From positions 2,480,001-2,544,000 of the forward strand of contig JAMSLZ010000006.1 of assembly GCA_026027325.1 (NCBI GenBank): DNA of 64,000 bases. The letters run 5' to 3'. This DNA comes from Actinomucor elegans. Taxonomy: Eukaryota; Mucoromycota; Mucoromycetes; Mucorales; Mucoraceae. Both the position numbers and the translations under genes were made by a program. Below the pieces are notes generated by a model, which saw only the letters and a program-made list of their open reading frames with translations, made no database searches and was not told where the DNA came from. Positions 12,775 to 24,481 of this stretch are shown here, piece by piece; position 1 is the stretch's first letter; each line of letters opens with the position of its first letter.

Positions 12775-14060
12775 ATTTTTTATCTTTTTTTTGTAACAAT
12801 ATCATCCTTTTTTTTTTTCTGTGAATATTATATGCACTTTTTCCGTTCCTACATAGTTTGGAAAGAAATTCATCTATATAAAAAAAATAAACATCTCATT
12901 CCTCTCTCATATATAAACTTTCAAAAAACGTTCATGGCTTGGTATTTTAGTGGGAAATCGGTATTGAGTTTCCGATTTTTTTTTATTTCTGTTGTGTCAG
13001 CCTCATCTAATTCCGAACTTGACCCTTAATCGAAAGAACCAATCATATCAATGATTATGTTATTTGGGGGTTTCCGTGGTACAATAAAAGGTAGCGTAGA
13101 CTAATTGTGTATTAACAGTTACATACAATTTGTAGTATATTGACACATACTAATAAAACATTTACTACAGCTTCATAAATACTAAGGTTCTAAAAGGTAC
13201 GACAGCTCATTACGAGCATGAACCATTAATTATTAGGAAATTAGGTAGAAATATACAGGGATCTATCGATGTGTATTGGTGGAATAAAGCCCCATAAGTC
13301 GGATATTAAATAGGATGTACATATTGACTGGAAGACGGTAATTAAATATTTCGAGAAGAAAAATGGACCAAAAAATAGAACTAAAAAACTTCGTCTCATA
13401 CTTGACGTTTTGTATAAAAAATGTATACAAAAACATAACCATATACATATTCATACAATAAATACGCTGGCATGAAAGTTGAATCCCTGAAATAAAAATT
13501 ATTTCCAAAATATTTGGGCAAAGATTTGAAAAATGGGCTTGGATATGTTCTCGTGTGAAATACTCAGGTAGAGCGTACATTAGAAAAGCGCTGCGATTGA
13601 GCTAATAATCAATAAATTTTAACAATCTCTTAGTCTACTACCAGGCAATACACCGCAATAGAAGGACTACAACTTGTATAATAAAAAAAATGAGACAGAT
13701 ACGGGGTGTATCAACAAAGTTTACACAGAATCGAATTGCGCATTGAATGAACTATAATATAGTCTTGATTTATGCGGGATTATTTGGTAACTCATGCCCC
13801 GAGTTTTGTTTTTGCTTTTTTACTTATCAACCAGGGAACTATGTCTCAAGAAATATGTCATTGAAGGCGGTTCTCATAAGAATTAAATTGTGCTACTTAG
13901 TGAATTGTGCTACTTGGAATCTCCCGTACCGTGGAAGGATGAACTGAGCGGGATATTATTTTTATTAAGACTCATTCATAAAGACTTTAATGATATGTAG
14001 TGTGACATCCCTTCATAAAAGCAAGTTATTAGATTAGATTCATTCACTCGACCCATCATG
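12775..14060. other. Gene-free spacer
   Basis: About 1.3 kb between the tail-to-tail hexokinase and phospholipase genes. T-tracts just after the hexokinase stop may belong to its 3' UTR. A weak match to the dispersed repeat (CAGCTCATTACGAGCATGA, about 13203-13221) is present. The ORFs of 66 and 105 aa have no supporting features. Confidence 0.5.
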
Positions 14061-15624
14061 TTACCTATTAGCCCAATATCGAAAATGACTTTTTAACGCA
14101 ACAATCCATTCAGAAGCATACGCATCAATCATGTTTTCTGATAATACATAGTCAGTACGTGGATACGTTTGCCCATCTTTTCCTGATATAAACTCGTGTC
14201 CATCTTTATCATTGGAAGTGTTGGACGTAAAGACGTCTTCCTGATGGGAATTTGATAGCGGCAAGGTCTCTTTTTGTTCATCCGACTTCAATTTTTTAAA
14301 AGAGAGTTGTATATCCATCGCGTCATCTTTTCGTTTCTGACACAGTGTCGCGTTATCATCTTCATCAGTGAAATCATTACCAGCAGTAATGCTACCAATA
14401 GTGCTGCACCCTGTTGGCTGAATACCCGACGATGATGATGTTGATGAAGTCTCGCTATTGTTTTGAATCACAGTGGATGATACATATTGCCAAAATGATT
14501 GTAACAAAGGTTTACCCTTGGCAATGGAAGACCGTATGCCAAGATTAGGAATTTTTGGTAAAGAAGACGGCCGCTTCATCCGATCAATGTGTACAGGCTC
14601 TACTGTTTCATAATCTGAATTGACCATTGGTTCTAGCCGATAACCTAAAGGGTCAAAAGGATGAAAAATATTGTATATTTTGGTACGAAACGGTGGACGA
14701 AAGTACATGTAATCCAACCCGCGGCATATCAATCCCGCAGCTAAGTGACTTTGATCAATGAGAAATAAAGATACAAAGACATACAATCATCACTTACCGA
14801 TGGGACTACCGCAAGTAAATAAATATCGTATCTTGAAATCAAGTTTTGGAACAATAAGATCAGGTGTTTGACCTTCATTTGAAACCCAAGGTGGATTACC
14901 GTCTTCCTCTGCTAGCCACTGCATAGAAGCAATATCATAACTAATGATGCCTCCCAACGAAAACCCAATGAAATGCACATCGCCATTAAAGTCTGGATAT
15001 TCCATTTTATGCTGCTGATAGGCTATATTACATTGGTTGCAAACAGAATCGATGATGTACTGCCCATAGGGCTTTGAAAAGTCTGATTGGAGGGGCCGTT
15101 TAAATAATGCGAGTGCATATGAAACTGGAATTGAACTTACAGTAAAGGCAATCCATAAGCCAATCGTTTGTAGCTAACCGCACTTTGGGTACTGTACTCA
15201 ATGTAGATTGATTCATCTTAGCGTCTACGAGTTGATGCACGTCGCTGTGCCATTCTATTATATATGTAAACATAGTGAATGGACAGTTTTTGTAAGTAAA
15301 ACCGCCTTTTTTTCTTTTACCTATAGGGGTATATTTAACTCTAATTTTTTGACTAGGATATCGACTGGAGAGAATATCTACTGTGTTCTTTTGCATAGTC
15401 GATACTAATGCATCATATCATGTTATTCAAAGCTAAACAAGTATTGGGTCCTTTCTGTTACCATGGTGCTCCATATTGCCATATTTTTCATATTGTTGGC
15501 CCATACCATGAATAAAAAACACCAGATGATCTTCATATATGTTAGAACATATTTAGAGAAGCAAGGGAAAGATTCGAAGCATACCTGATATGATATCTTC
15601 ATGTTCATCTTTATTTGGTACCAT
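14061..15624 (-). CDS. DDHD-domain phospholipase, short form
   Basis: Putative intracellular phospholipase A1 of the DDHD (PA-PLA1/SEC23IP/YOR022C) family. Exons are 15624-15585, 15530-15462, 15404-15321, 15254-15141, 15082-14798 and 14740-14061; 423 aa, in frame throughout. It opens almost directly with the oxyanion-side block HLVFFIHGMGQQYE. Then come EWHSDVH, the nucleophile elbow GFSLGG (Ser about 144) and GSPIAAGLICRG, followed by the DDHD region with FHPFDPLGYRLEP and a closing DYVLSENMIDAYASEW and HFRYW. Between these lies a Ser/Thr/Asp-rich insert of about 100 residues. Family members are usually 600-900 aa. This one lacks the N-terminal WWE/SAM-type extension, so it is either a minimal form or misses upstream exons. 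The first ATG follows an in-frame stop. Confidence 0.85.
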
Positions 15625-15902
15625 ATTAACAAGTTTTGATTAATTGAGAAATGAAAAAAAAAAAAGAAGAAAGCGAAAAAGACCGCTAGAGATGATATAA
15701 TAGGCGTGTGCACGCGCTGGAAGGAATAAGCCTCAATTTGAAATACTGCATCTTAGGAGGAGCTAGGGACGGGTATAAACATGATAAATTAGTTCAATTT
15801 GTGGTACCAAGAAGTAGACTGTAAGTCATCACAGTATAGAAGAGCGGGTCCGGTTCTCTTTCAAATAGCTCACGAGCTCAGGGTTTCTACGAAGGCCCGA
15901 CT

Positions 15903-18081
15903 TCAAGGTATTGACGTTCTATATATAACATAAGTATCATTATCTTTGAAGGAATGCATTATGCTATCTACCTCGATATTCTTTAACCAGGGATGGTCCT
16001 AAAAAAGCAAAAAGGAGAAATTAGATACTGTACACGAACAGTTTAAATCTACTTACCAATACTTGGCGAATGTTGTATCTGTAACGCTTGTCAACCATCA
16101 TCATTCGTTCAATTAGGTCCTTGGCTATAGATATATGATATTAGCTGAACAGTTTAAAAGACTAGTTAAAAATAAAGAACCATACCCTCTTCACTAATAG
16201 TAGCCCAAACAGGATTGGTAAAATCAAATTCACCTTTTCTGATTTGATCTTTCAGCCTTTCACGATCCTCTTTTGTTTCCTCTTCATCCACTAGAGAAGC
16301 ATACATGTTAATCGATATGTCATTGAACTAATATTCATCTTGTGATTACCTTGAGCAAAAGGGGTGCTGGTGGCTAGAGCTGTAAAGAGCAATACACCAA
16401 GGCTCCAAATATCAACTTCCATTCCGTAGCCTTTCTCAGCTTCCAATAACTCGGGAGCCGCTATTTTAACAAAGGTTAAGTCATGCAAATTGAGTATGGG
16501 TGTGTTTACTTTACCATACATGATAGTGCCACAGCTTGTAGAAAGCGCTTTCCCTTGTTTAAAGAACGTTGAAAGACCGAAATCGCATAATTTGACTGTC
16601 AATTTTTTTCTATCACACATGATTACGTTTTCAAGCTTGATGTCTCGATGGACAATGCCTTGCTTATGTAGGAACTAGCATGAGCAGTGAGAAGCGTATC
16701 ATTACGGTTAATTGTTGATTTAAATGTCTTACAGAGATAGCATGTGCTATTTGATCAAAAATGATCCTGACATCGTGTTCCTGTAGAGTATATTCACAAG
16801 AAGTGACACTATCAAAGAGATCTCCATCTACTCCACTATTATCAAAAATGAGTTATAGATCTAGTTGATGTAAATTAAATTGATCACCTACTATTCCATA
16901 ATAATATATGTACATTCGTCTCTTTCAAACACACGATCGACTTGAATGATACAAGGCTGTATATGCGTATGTAAGTACAAACACACCAAGACGTAATTAT
17001 CCACTTACGTGTACTGGAAATGACATGCACACACTGATCTCGCGTAAAAGCGTGCTTTTCAATCGTTTATTATTAAGCGCCTCAGATTTAATGATTTTCA
17101 TTGCTACGTTCTGTTTGGTCTTTTTACAGGTAGCCAAGAACACCTCTCCAAACGCCCCACGGCCAATACGCTTTTCAATATGGTATAGGTGATAGATATC
17201 GTCGTATTTTGTCGTGGTTAAATGAGGTTTGATAAATGTATAGCAAGGGTTCTCTATTTACACCACTTGTTATTTATGTGTTTCAGCCTGCTTTGTTTTA
17301 TAATTGATACCTTTGATATCGTATTTTGCTGGATCCATAAAATAGATATGGTCATTATGATTTAATTCGACGACTTCATTCTGAATCCTCTTATTGTTGA
17401 TCCAGGTACCGTTTGAACTGCAAAGTTGAATCGTTAGACAATGATAGTACTCTTCGTTTTGTTTGTTACCATTGATTATACAAATAAACAGCTTGAGTAC
17501 AAATGCCTATTTTGGATCGCATCCTCTATAGTTTGCAGTAATCAGTTTCAGAAGTCTCTATTCATGCATCAAGCCTTCTCTCCCAACTTACACAATGAAT
17601 GAAAGCGTGTCTAGCTTCAGAAAATCGATGCTTCACCCTACATACATAACATGTTAGAAGAAAACGAGATTATAAATACTATATACCTTATATCGCAATT
17701 CTCATCATTGCCAACGACATAGCCGGCCGCCTCACTTGCTAAACGATTATCCAACTGCTTATCTAATGGTATGATTGAATCATAATTGATGACTAGATAG
17801 CCCCACGCGTTGGGACTTTCTGAAAGGCAAAAAGTACGATCTGCTTTCTTTTTCATGATGGTCGATACAGGTATCGGCTCCACTTGCCTTGTGACAGGCT
17901 TTCTGTAACGTCTGACGCCTACCAAGTGCTTGTTTCGAACAGCCGACTTTGGTCTTTTGACAGGCTTGTCATTTTTTATGGCAGTAAGTACCTTACTGGA
18001 ACTTTTGAGACGTTGGGTCAACTCGAATAGCCTGCAAGGTGCACTTTGTGTAGCGCCCTCTAATGCGAAACGATCTTTCAT
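15903..18081 (-). CDS. FHA-domain Ser/Thr kinase, Chk2/Cds1/Rad53 type
   Basis: Likely DNA-damage or replication checkpoint kinase in the nucleus. Eleven exons: 18081-17687, 17637-17592, 17491-17311, 17253-17009, 16956-16892, 16835-16733, 16674-16515, 16460-16350, 16290-16186, 16124-16057 and 15998-15903; 524 aa. After a basic N-terminus comes one FHA domain (about 119-205: VVGNDENCDI, FSEARHAFIHC, SSNGTWINNKRI). A kinase domain follows: IGRGAFGEVFLA (about 237), VAMK Lys about 260, IVHRDIKLEN (HRD 354-356), CDFGLS (DFG 376), YAAPELL, VDIWSLGVLL and the terminal DHPWLK. This order is that of Cds1 and CHK2. The FHA Arg of the usual GR pair is replaced by Asn (GN). It sits head-to-head with OGG1, 854 bp apart. 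Assignment rests on domain order; other FHA kinases cannot be fully excluded. Confidence 0.9.
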
Positions 18082-18935
18082 TCCAATGTGTCAAATAACG
18101 CGTCTAAAACAAAAAAAAAAAGGTGAAAGAAAAGGAGGGGAGAATTAGGAGTACAAGACCCGAGAATATTTTTTTATACTGTCGGCTCTTGGTTTGATTT
18201 CTATGCTACTGTTTAGGAAATGAACGTTATGAATTAACTAAAGAGATTAAATCATTAAATGCATCAAAGTTAATTGCAGGTATATATAAAACACAACAGT
18301 TTGTCTTGAGTCTAAATCGCTAATCAAATGCGACGTTGAACTGAGATCAGTAGAGATCGCGCCATGTTAGTTTGCGTGTTATGCTAATTGATAAGTTTTG
18401 ATGCTCAGACCTGAAGGTATACCCTCGGGATTTTTCTGAAAAGGTGTAGATTTTGATTTAATACTGTATTTGATGACAAGTATATGTTCAGAAATGGAGT
18501 GCCGATTATATTCAAATTGTTATTTGGTTAAGCTATAATGAATATATGGCTCGCACTTTAAGGATGCACTGTAAAAAAAAAATGTATTCTAGTCGTATAA
18601 ATCCAACAAAGAATAGATCACCGATTAATCTTGGTCTAATTCTCTATTTGATTATTACATATCTAGAATGAGCTACTATTAAAACTCTATACAGTTTTAG
18701 TTCAATGGATAAATTACAGTGCGAATAGTTTAGCAGCAAACTATGTATTTTTATGTTACTATTCTTTTTAGGTGACTTTTGGTGTTTGGTTGAGTTCGGA
18801 TTAGACTTTTAGTATAGAATATCATCAAGTTATTCGTTACTCATATCCAATCAGCTTTACAATTAGTACTGAGTTTTCGCATACATATTATTCCGACTAG
18901 AAATCTTTTCAGATCTTGAACCTTTTCCGTTGAAA
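18082..18935. other. Divergent intergenic region between checkpoint kinase and OGG1
   Basis: The 854 bp probably contain both promoters. The middle holds one copy of the dispersed repeat (listed separately). A purine-rich block follows at 18110-18148. No convincing TATA box was seen for either gene. Confidence 0.5.
18320..18358 (+). repeat. Dispersed repeat copy
   Basis: CTAATCAAATGCGACGTTGA then ACTGAGATCAG-TAGAGATC. This matches the repeat units at 47715, 48231 and (reverse) 34048, all opening with CTAATCARATGCGA. It lies between two divergent genes. Confidence 0.5.
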
Positions 18936-20254
18936 ATGAAGTTGAAATCAAGCGCACTTCAATGGAGAGATCTGCACATCTCACCTCAGGAACTACGATT
19001 GAACACACTGAGATGTGGACAATCTTTTCGCTGGAAGAAAATGAACGATCAATGGTAAAATACTTTGAGAATCTCGGTTTCCAGAATATTTTTCATTGAT
19101 TAAAAGCTGTATTCAGGGTATCTGTATTAAACGGAAGATTGGTGATACTAAAAGAAACACGTAAGCAATTTGGATTGACAAAGACCTCCTTTTTCTTTAA
19201 TTAACGTTCTTTATAAAAATAGCATCCACTATTCTCTACGGATACGACCAGAGCTTGAAACAAGAAGCAGTGACCGATCTTGAAGACTACTTTCAATTGA
19301 AAAAGGTGTCACTAGAAGCCTGTTATAAGCGTTGGTCTAAACTCGATGCCAATTTCGCTAAAAAGGCAGTTCACTTTCAAGGCATTCGTATACTGAGACA
19401 GGATCCTTGGGAAAACTTGATTTCGTTTATTTGCTCCAGTAACAATAATATCAATCGTATTAGTCAAATGGTAAGGGGACCTCTAAAAGAGATCAATCTT
19501 GCCTAATAACCATTTTTTTACTCGTTTCAGATCGATAAGCTATGTATTCGATTTGGTAAAAAGGTGGCTACACTGGATGACTGCGAGTTTTACAATTTCC
19601 CCAGTTTGGACCAAATCAATAATCCCAAGACCGAATCCATATTACGTGAATTAGGGTTTGGTTACAGAGCTAAATACATTGCAAATACGGCAAAAATGAT
19701 CAAATCGGAACATCCAGAATTAGGTGAGAAATGGTTACACTCTTTACGGGATGTTCCTTATCACGAAGCCAAAGCATCTCTGATGGAACTATCTGGGGTT
19801 GGACCTAAAGTGGCTGATTGCGTGGTAAGTTAAAAAAAAGACTGTCTCTCTGTCTGATACGATTTGTTTCAAATATGCTAACCAAAAAAAAAAAAAATGT
19901 TGCTCAGTGCTTGATGTCATTGGATCATTCTGAATCAATACCTGTAGATACGCACGTGTGGCAGATAGCGCTTAGGGACTATGGATTCAGCAAGAAAGCA
20001 AAAACACTTAATAGCCAATTATATATGCAAGTAGCAGATCACTTTAGACTCTTATTTGGAGATTATAGTGGTTGGGCCCATTCAGTAAGTGAAACAGACA
20101 AACGAATGCCAAGAGAACAGAACAATGCTAGAGCTCTTTGTTTCTTTAGGTTCTTTTTACAGCTGACTTGAAAAGTTTCGAGATTAAAGCCGAGATCAAA
20201 ATTGAAAGTAAAAAAAGAAAACTAGATCAAGTTATTAAAGATGAAATCAAATAA
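18936..20254 (+). CDS. OGG1: 8-oxoguanine DNA glycosylase/AP lyase
   Basis: Base-excision repair enzyme that removes 8-oxoG opposite C and nicks the abasic site. Exons are 18936-19054, 19117-19160, 19223-19470, 19531-19824, 19908-20084 and 20150-20254; 328 aa. The N-terminal domain has LNTLRCGQSFRW, the conserved block around the damage pocket. QDPWENLISFICSSNNNINR marks the start of the HhH-GPD part. The helix-hairpin-helix reads LSGVGPKVADCV with catalytic Lys about 230. PVDTHVW carries the activating Asp about 249. The 19-residue spacing equals that of human K249/D268. The C-terminus is basic (ESKKRKLDQ), likely a nuclear signal. All catalytic residues are present. The gene is divergent from the checkpoint kinase. 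Confidence 0.96.
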
Positions 20255-20645
20255 GGCGTCTTTGTAAATTCAACAATAAAGATAATACAAGTTGATCAGG
20301 ATCTTTTTATCTTTACTCATTGATCAGGACTTTTTTTTTCACAATTTATGACTGTGGCACAATCGTCAATACGTGATATGATCTGTCAATTAGCTACCAG
20401 ATCAATGTTCTCATTGGGGAAACGGTATTATCCAATTTTATATAAAAAGGCACACGATTAATATTGCAAAAAAGGCTTAGCTAAACAGAAAATGGAGATA
20501 TAACTGAGAATAGCAGTTTGATTTTTTTATATACAAAATTAGTAGATGCGAGTTGTTTAAATTAGGCAAAATACATTGCAGTAATAGTAGTAATAGTAGT
20601 AGTAGTATTAAAGATTAAGTGTTTGAGGGAATATATAAAAGGACT
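20255..20645. other. Spacer between convergent genes
   Basis: About 390 bp. It contains an irregular TAG/TAA triplet run (about 20579-20608) that probably belongs to the 3' region of the small gene on the minus strand. No gene seen. Confidence 0.5.
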
Positions 20646-21055
20646 TTAAGCACGGAAACCAGATCGAGAACTGCTTGTGCTGAGTTGTCTGGAAAGTTTG
20701 CTTGTGTAATGTTTTAAAAGCTCTTTTACTGTTAGAAAATGGAATATAATAGCGTGATTAATATACATGAACTTTGATAATCAGCTTTTTATTGACTCTT
20801 ACCTTGTTCTGAGCTACTATGTCTTCGGTGAAGAGGTCTGCCACCACTCTTTTCGTCCTTTTGGTCGTCGTAGCAATAGACTGCGGGAGGGGTAGTCGAG
20901 AAAGAAACAGTATTGGAACATGATTTTCTCTTTTTTGAGCAAGGCACCACCTTGTAAGTTTCTTTAGGTTTACATTGGTACCAGGAATCAAGGTAAGGGA
21001 TATTATCGTAGATTGAAGAAGATTGGTTTGTATTAGTATTAGTAGAAGGCATCAT
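20646..21055 (-). CDS. Small basic Ser/Lys-rich protein, unknown
   Basis: Not recognised. Two exons, 21055-20803 and 20728-20646, joined in frame by a 74-nt intron with a GTAAGA donor and AACAG acceptor; 111 aa. The protein is rich in Ser, Asn, Lys and Arg. It contains SIYDNIPYLDSWYQCKPKET, a lysine/cysteine patch PCSKKRKSCSN and, after the intron, a short helix VKELLKHYTSKLSRQLS ending in SSSRSGFRA. The RRHSSSEQ and SRQLS contexts look like possible phosphorylation sites. There is no signal peptide or membrane segment. The start is the first of two adjacent ATGs, close upstream of which lie T-tracts. CCAAT-like motifs occur in the 535 bp shared with the septin gene. The good intron argues that the gene is real. 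Confidence 0.6.
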
Positions 21056-21590
21056 AGTTTATAAGATAGTTAAAGAAGAAGAAGATGAGATCGAAAAGAA
21101 TTCTGGCTTTTTATATTTTTTTTTTTTTTTTTTGTGATCCAAGCTGAAGCAAGCTGCAAGGTCGGAAGGTCTCACAGACCAAATAATATTAACTCAACCA
21201 AATGAGGAATATTATTGACCAATCAGTCTATTCAATTAGCTGATAACTCAACAACGAAGGTAGTACGAACCAACTTGTCAATCTACTGGTAATGCACAGA
21301 CAAAAGACAAGATAACCAATCATTTCATAAACGTTTTAATCTGTTAGAGCATCAATTAGCAAAGAAGAAGTGAAAGAACTTCTTCAAAGTCTGCAATTAT
21401 AGAATAGGAGATATAGGCAAAGGCATGCATACCTCTCTCACTCACTTTCTCTCTGTTGATATTGCCCCTAGAACCTCCTATTTAAGTAAAAAAAGAAAGA
21501 AAAAGTCTGCACTAAAGATCATTCTTCTTTGTTTCTCTTTTTCACTTTTTCCTTTCTCTTTTATTTGAACGTACTATCATATAGAGAAAG
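21056..21590. other. Divergent promoter region (small protein / septin)
   Basis: Contains a T-run (21117-21134), a TTGACCAATCAG motif near 21215 and AACCAATCA near 21313 (CCAAT-box-like), then a CT-rich stretch leading to the septin ATG. No coding sequence apparent. Confidence 0.5.
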
Positions 21591-23345
21591 ATGATGAATG
21601 GTAAAGATTCCCAAAATATGTATTTGAAACATTTGTTTTCCATGAGAAAAATCAGTTCCACTAATCAGAATCTTCGGTTTAGATCAAATCTCCACGGCTG
21701 CAGCGAGTGGAGTAAGTTGAGAATTCCCTTCTATGCTTCAGCAAGTCTCATATCTAATTTGAAAATAGATTACTGTAATTCGCAAGAAGCTACAAGGCTA
21801 CGTCGGTTTCGCCAATTTACCTAATCAGGTCCATAGAAAATCAGTCAAAACAGGTTTTCAGTTTACCTGCATGGTAGTTGGTAATATGGTAAATGGACTA
21901 CCAATGTAACAAAATACTGAACTGCTTACCTAACAGGTGAATCCGGTCTCGGAAAGTCAACTTTGGTCAATACACTATTTAACACGCAACTATATCCTCC
22001 AAAGGAGGTAGCGGAACTAACAGCAGAAGTCTCACAAACAGTTGAAATCAAATCTACCACGGCTGATATTGAAGAAAACGGTGTTAAACTCAAGTTGACT
22101 GTGGTAGATACTCCTGGTTTTGGTGATTTTGTTAATAACGAAGAAAGGTACGCGTCACTTGATTGTTTTTTTTAGAATCATGAAATAGCTCATGGCATTC
22201 TTTAGCTGGAAGCCTATTCTGGACGACATTGAGTCTCGTTTTGATGCTTATCTTGAGCAAGAGAATAGAGTCAATCGTAGAAAGATGAATGATAACCGTA
22301 TCCACGCTTGTCTTTATTTTATTAACCCAACTGGCCATGCGTAAAGTAATCCATATATAAATGGATGAGATAAGAAATGCTTATACCATTGCTTCTATAG
22401 GTTGAAAGCGGTTGACATTGAATTTATGCGTCGACTTCATACTCGCGTCAATCTAATCCCTATCATTGCTAAAGCAGATACTATGACAGAAGAGGAAGTC
22501 ATTGCTTTCAAGGAGCGTATCTTGGCCGATATCAACTATCATCAGATTCAAATCTATCAAGCGCCTGTATATGAATATGATGATATGGAAACCATTGCTG
22601 AAAATCGTGAGATCATGTCCAAAATTCCTTTCGCCGTAGTTGGTTCTGATAAGGAATTTGACGTGGCAGGTCGTCGTGTGCGCGGAAGAATGTACCCTTG
22701 GGGTATTATTGAAGTCGACAACGAGGACCACTGTGATTTCGTCAAACTCCGGCAAATGTTGATTCGGTAAGGTGGCTTATGCATTACATATAGGCTCCGC
22801 TGATCTTGAACGCTTTAAATGTATAGTACCCACATGGAAGAACTCAAAGAATATACCAATGATGTATTGTACGAAAACTATCGTACTGAAAAGCTATCGG
22901 CTATGGGAATCCAACAAGATCCTTCTGTATTCAAAGAAGTCAAGTAAGTCTTTCAATCAACAAAATCTCGATAACTATCTAAGAATTACACATACAGTCC
23001 TATTCAAAAGATGGAAGACGAAAGGATCGCTCACGAGCAGAAGCTAGCTAAGATGGAATCAGAAATGAGGGCTGTATTCCAAGCTAAAGTAACAGAAAAA
23101 GAAGCCAAGTTGAAACACTCTGAAGCTGAAGTAAGAAATCTAAACAAACACCCATTGTAGTAAAAAAAAAAAAAAAAAAAAAAAACTCATATCATTTTCT
23201 ATAGTTGTATGCACGCCACAAAGAAATGAAAGACGCTCTTGACAAGCAACGCGCTGATTTAGAAGAGAGGAAACGTCGATTAGAATCAGGTAGACCTATT
23301 ACACCAGAAAAATCCAAGAAAAAGGGCTTCTCCTTTAACAAATAA
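21591..23345 (+). CDS. Septin GTPase
   Basis: Septin that polymerises at septa, necks or hyphal bases. Exons are 21591-21600, 21797-21880, 21937-22147, 22206-22340, 22401-22766, 22827-22943, 22998-23130 and 23205-23345; 398 aa. The order is polybasic [21 protein letters not shown]-loop [16 protein letters not shown] (G3), AKAD (G4), GRMYPWG, the septin unique element around [20 protein letters not shown], then a C-terminal coiled coil from about 315 to 385. The sequence resembles animal SEPT7 and the fungal Cdc3/Cdc12 class; the exact class is left open. The first exon encodes only MMN plus one base. It was chosen because it gives MMNGYVGF in phase; an alternative first exon cannot be excluded. 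One intron holds an A23 run. Confidence 0.92.
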
Positions 23346-23524
23346 TACCGACATGGATAAAGCGGCTTCTGCTTCATACTGTTTGTAATAAAATAGTCAT
23401 GTTTATTTCATGTATATGTGCGTATGTAATGTGGGGAATGATCTAGAACTTTTAAGGTTACTGTCCTTCTCTAAAAGCCGAAGGAAAAGTAATGGTATAC
23501 AGTGGTTTATAATAATAATGATCA

Positions 23525-23863
23525 CTATGGTGTGGTAGGTTGGTTTGATGTGGTTTGTTGATTTGACATAGTTGCCTTTTGCTCTGTTTGTTTAATACTC
23601 TTGTCCAATCGTTTTAGAGAACGATCTAATTGCCTGACCTGGGCCATCAAATCATCGTATGCTCTACATATTTCCTTGTCTATCTCTTCTTCTTCAGCAG
23701 ATGGGTCTATTAAAAAAGCATTCTTGAGGGAAGTAAAGACGATTTCCATGGAAGCACGGTCTGTTTGCAGGTCATCCAAATGATCTTGCAATTGCTTCAG
23801 TTCATCATATTGCGACTTTGCTTGTTGGCGTTGAGTGGCATTAGCTCGTCTGCTGCTTTTCAT
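23525..23863 (-). CDS. Short coiled-coil protein, family A member
   Basis: Single-exon protein of 112 aa, not assignable to a known family. It is almost entirely charged helix: QYDELKQLQDHLDDLQTDRA, SLKNAF, an acidic EEEEID, then AYDDLMAQVRQLDRSLKRLD and a Gln/Thr-rich tail. The block around AYDDLxxQVxxLxR recurs in the protein at 36081-36827, so the two are probably distant paralogs. The start at 23863 (MKSSRRANATQ) was preferred over an upstream in-frame ATG at 23926, because the intervening residues are hydrophobic and T-tract-encoded and contain a splice-like TTTCAG. It lies downstream of, and convergent with, the septin. Confidence 0.6.
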   Translation of the reverse strand: MKSSRRANATQRQQAKSQYDELKQLQDHLDDLQTDRASMEIVFTSLKNAFLIDPSAEEEEIDKEICRAYDDLMAQVRQLDRSLKRLDKSIKQTEQKATMSNQQTTSNQPTTP

Positions 23864-24481
23864 ATTGTGGATAGTTGGAGATGAAAACAAGAAGAAGAAA
23901 ATATGCAATCTGAAACGGAAGGTCAATTTATATTTTAGCGAGTTACCTCATATTGATGAATTAAACCATTTTCCTCTGTACCTATAAAGTAGCTATTCTT
24001 GTTCCCAAAAGGATCACTTCATCCGTTTAAAAATTCAGGTAACACTGTACACACGTATGGCCAAATTCCGGCGACTTCCACCTCTCTCTCCGCAATCGAA
24101 TCTTAGGTCTTCTACACGAGTTATATGCTTACTAACGCAATCGTAGTTCCGTGTACCGATGATGAAAGATTACCAGAAGCTTTATGTAAGCATTACAAGT
24201 TCCTTATGTAGAAAAAAAGATGTGCCCTTGACTGGTGTTACATTAAAGACCTACCATCTTTCAGTACAATCTTCCATAAAAGAACATGCTTCGATCAATT
24301 TACTATTGTTCCATATTGTATGTATAAAGCGCTGTTGGCATATGCATACATATGCATCTGAAATATGTACGCGACAATATACCTTGTATGATTTTAGCCG
24401 CCAAAAGTTAAAGAAACCGCGCGCCATAGGAAGTTTACCCACTTATTTATTTTTTCTCTCTCACTTTACAGAAAACACAAA
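23864..24481. other. Spacer, possibly with unresolved 5' exons
   Basis: May hold the promoter of the coiled-coil gene and 5' exons or leader of the gene beginning at 24482. Candidate coding pieces are MAKFRRLPPLSPQSNLR from 24057 and MLTNAIVVPCTDDERLPEAL near 24127, but I could not connect them to the downstream exons in frame. Confidence 0.4.
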
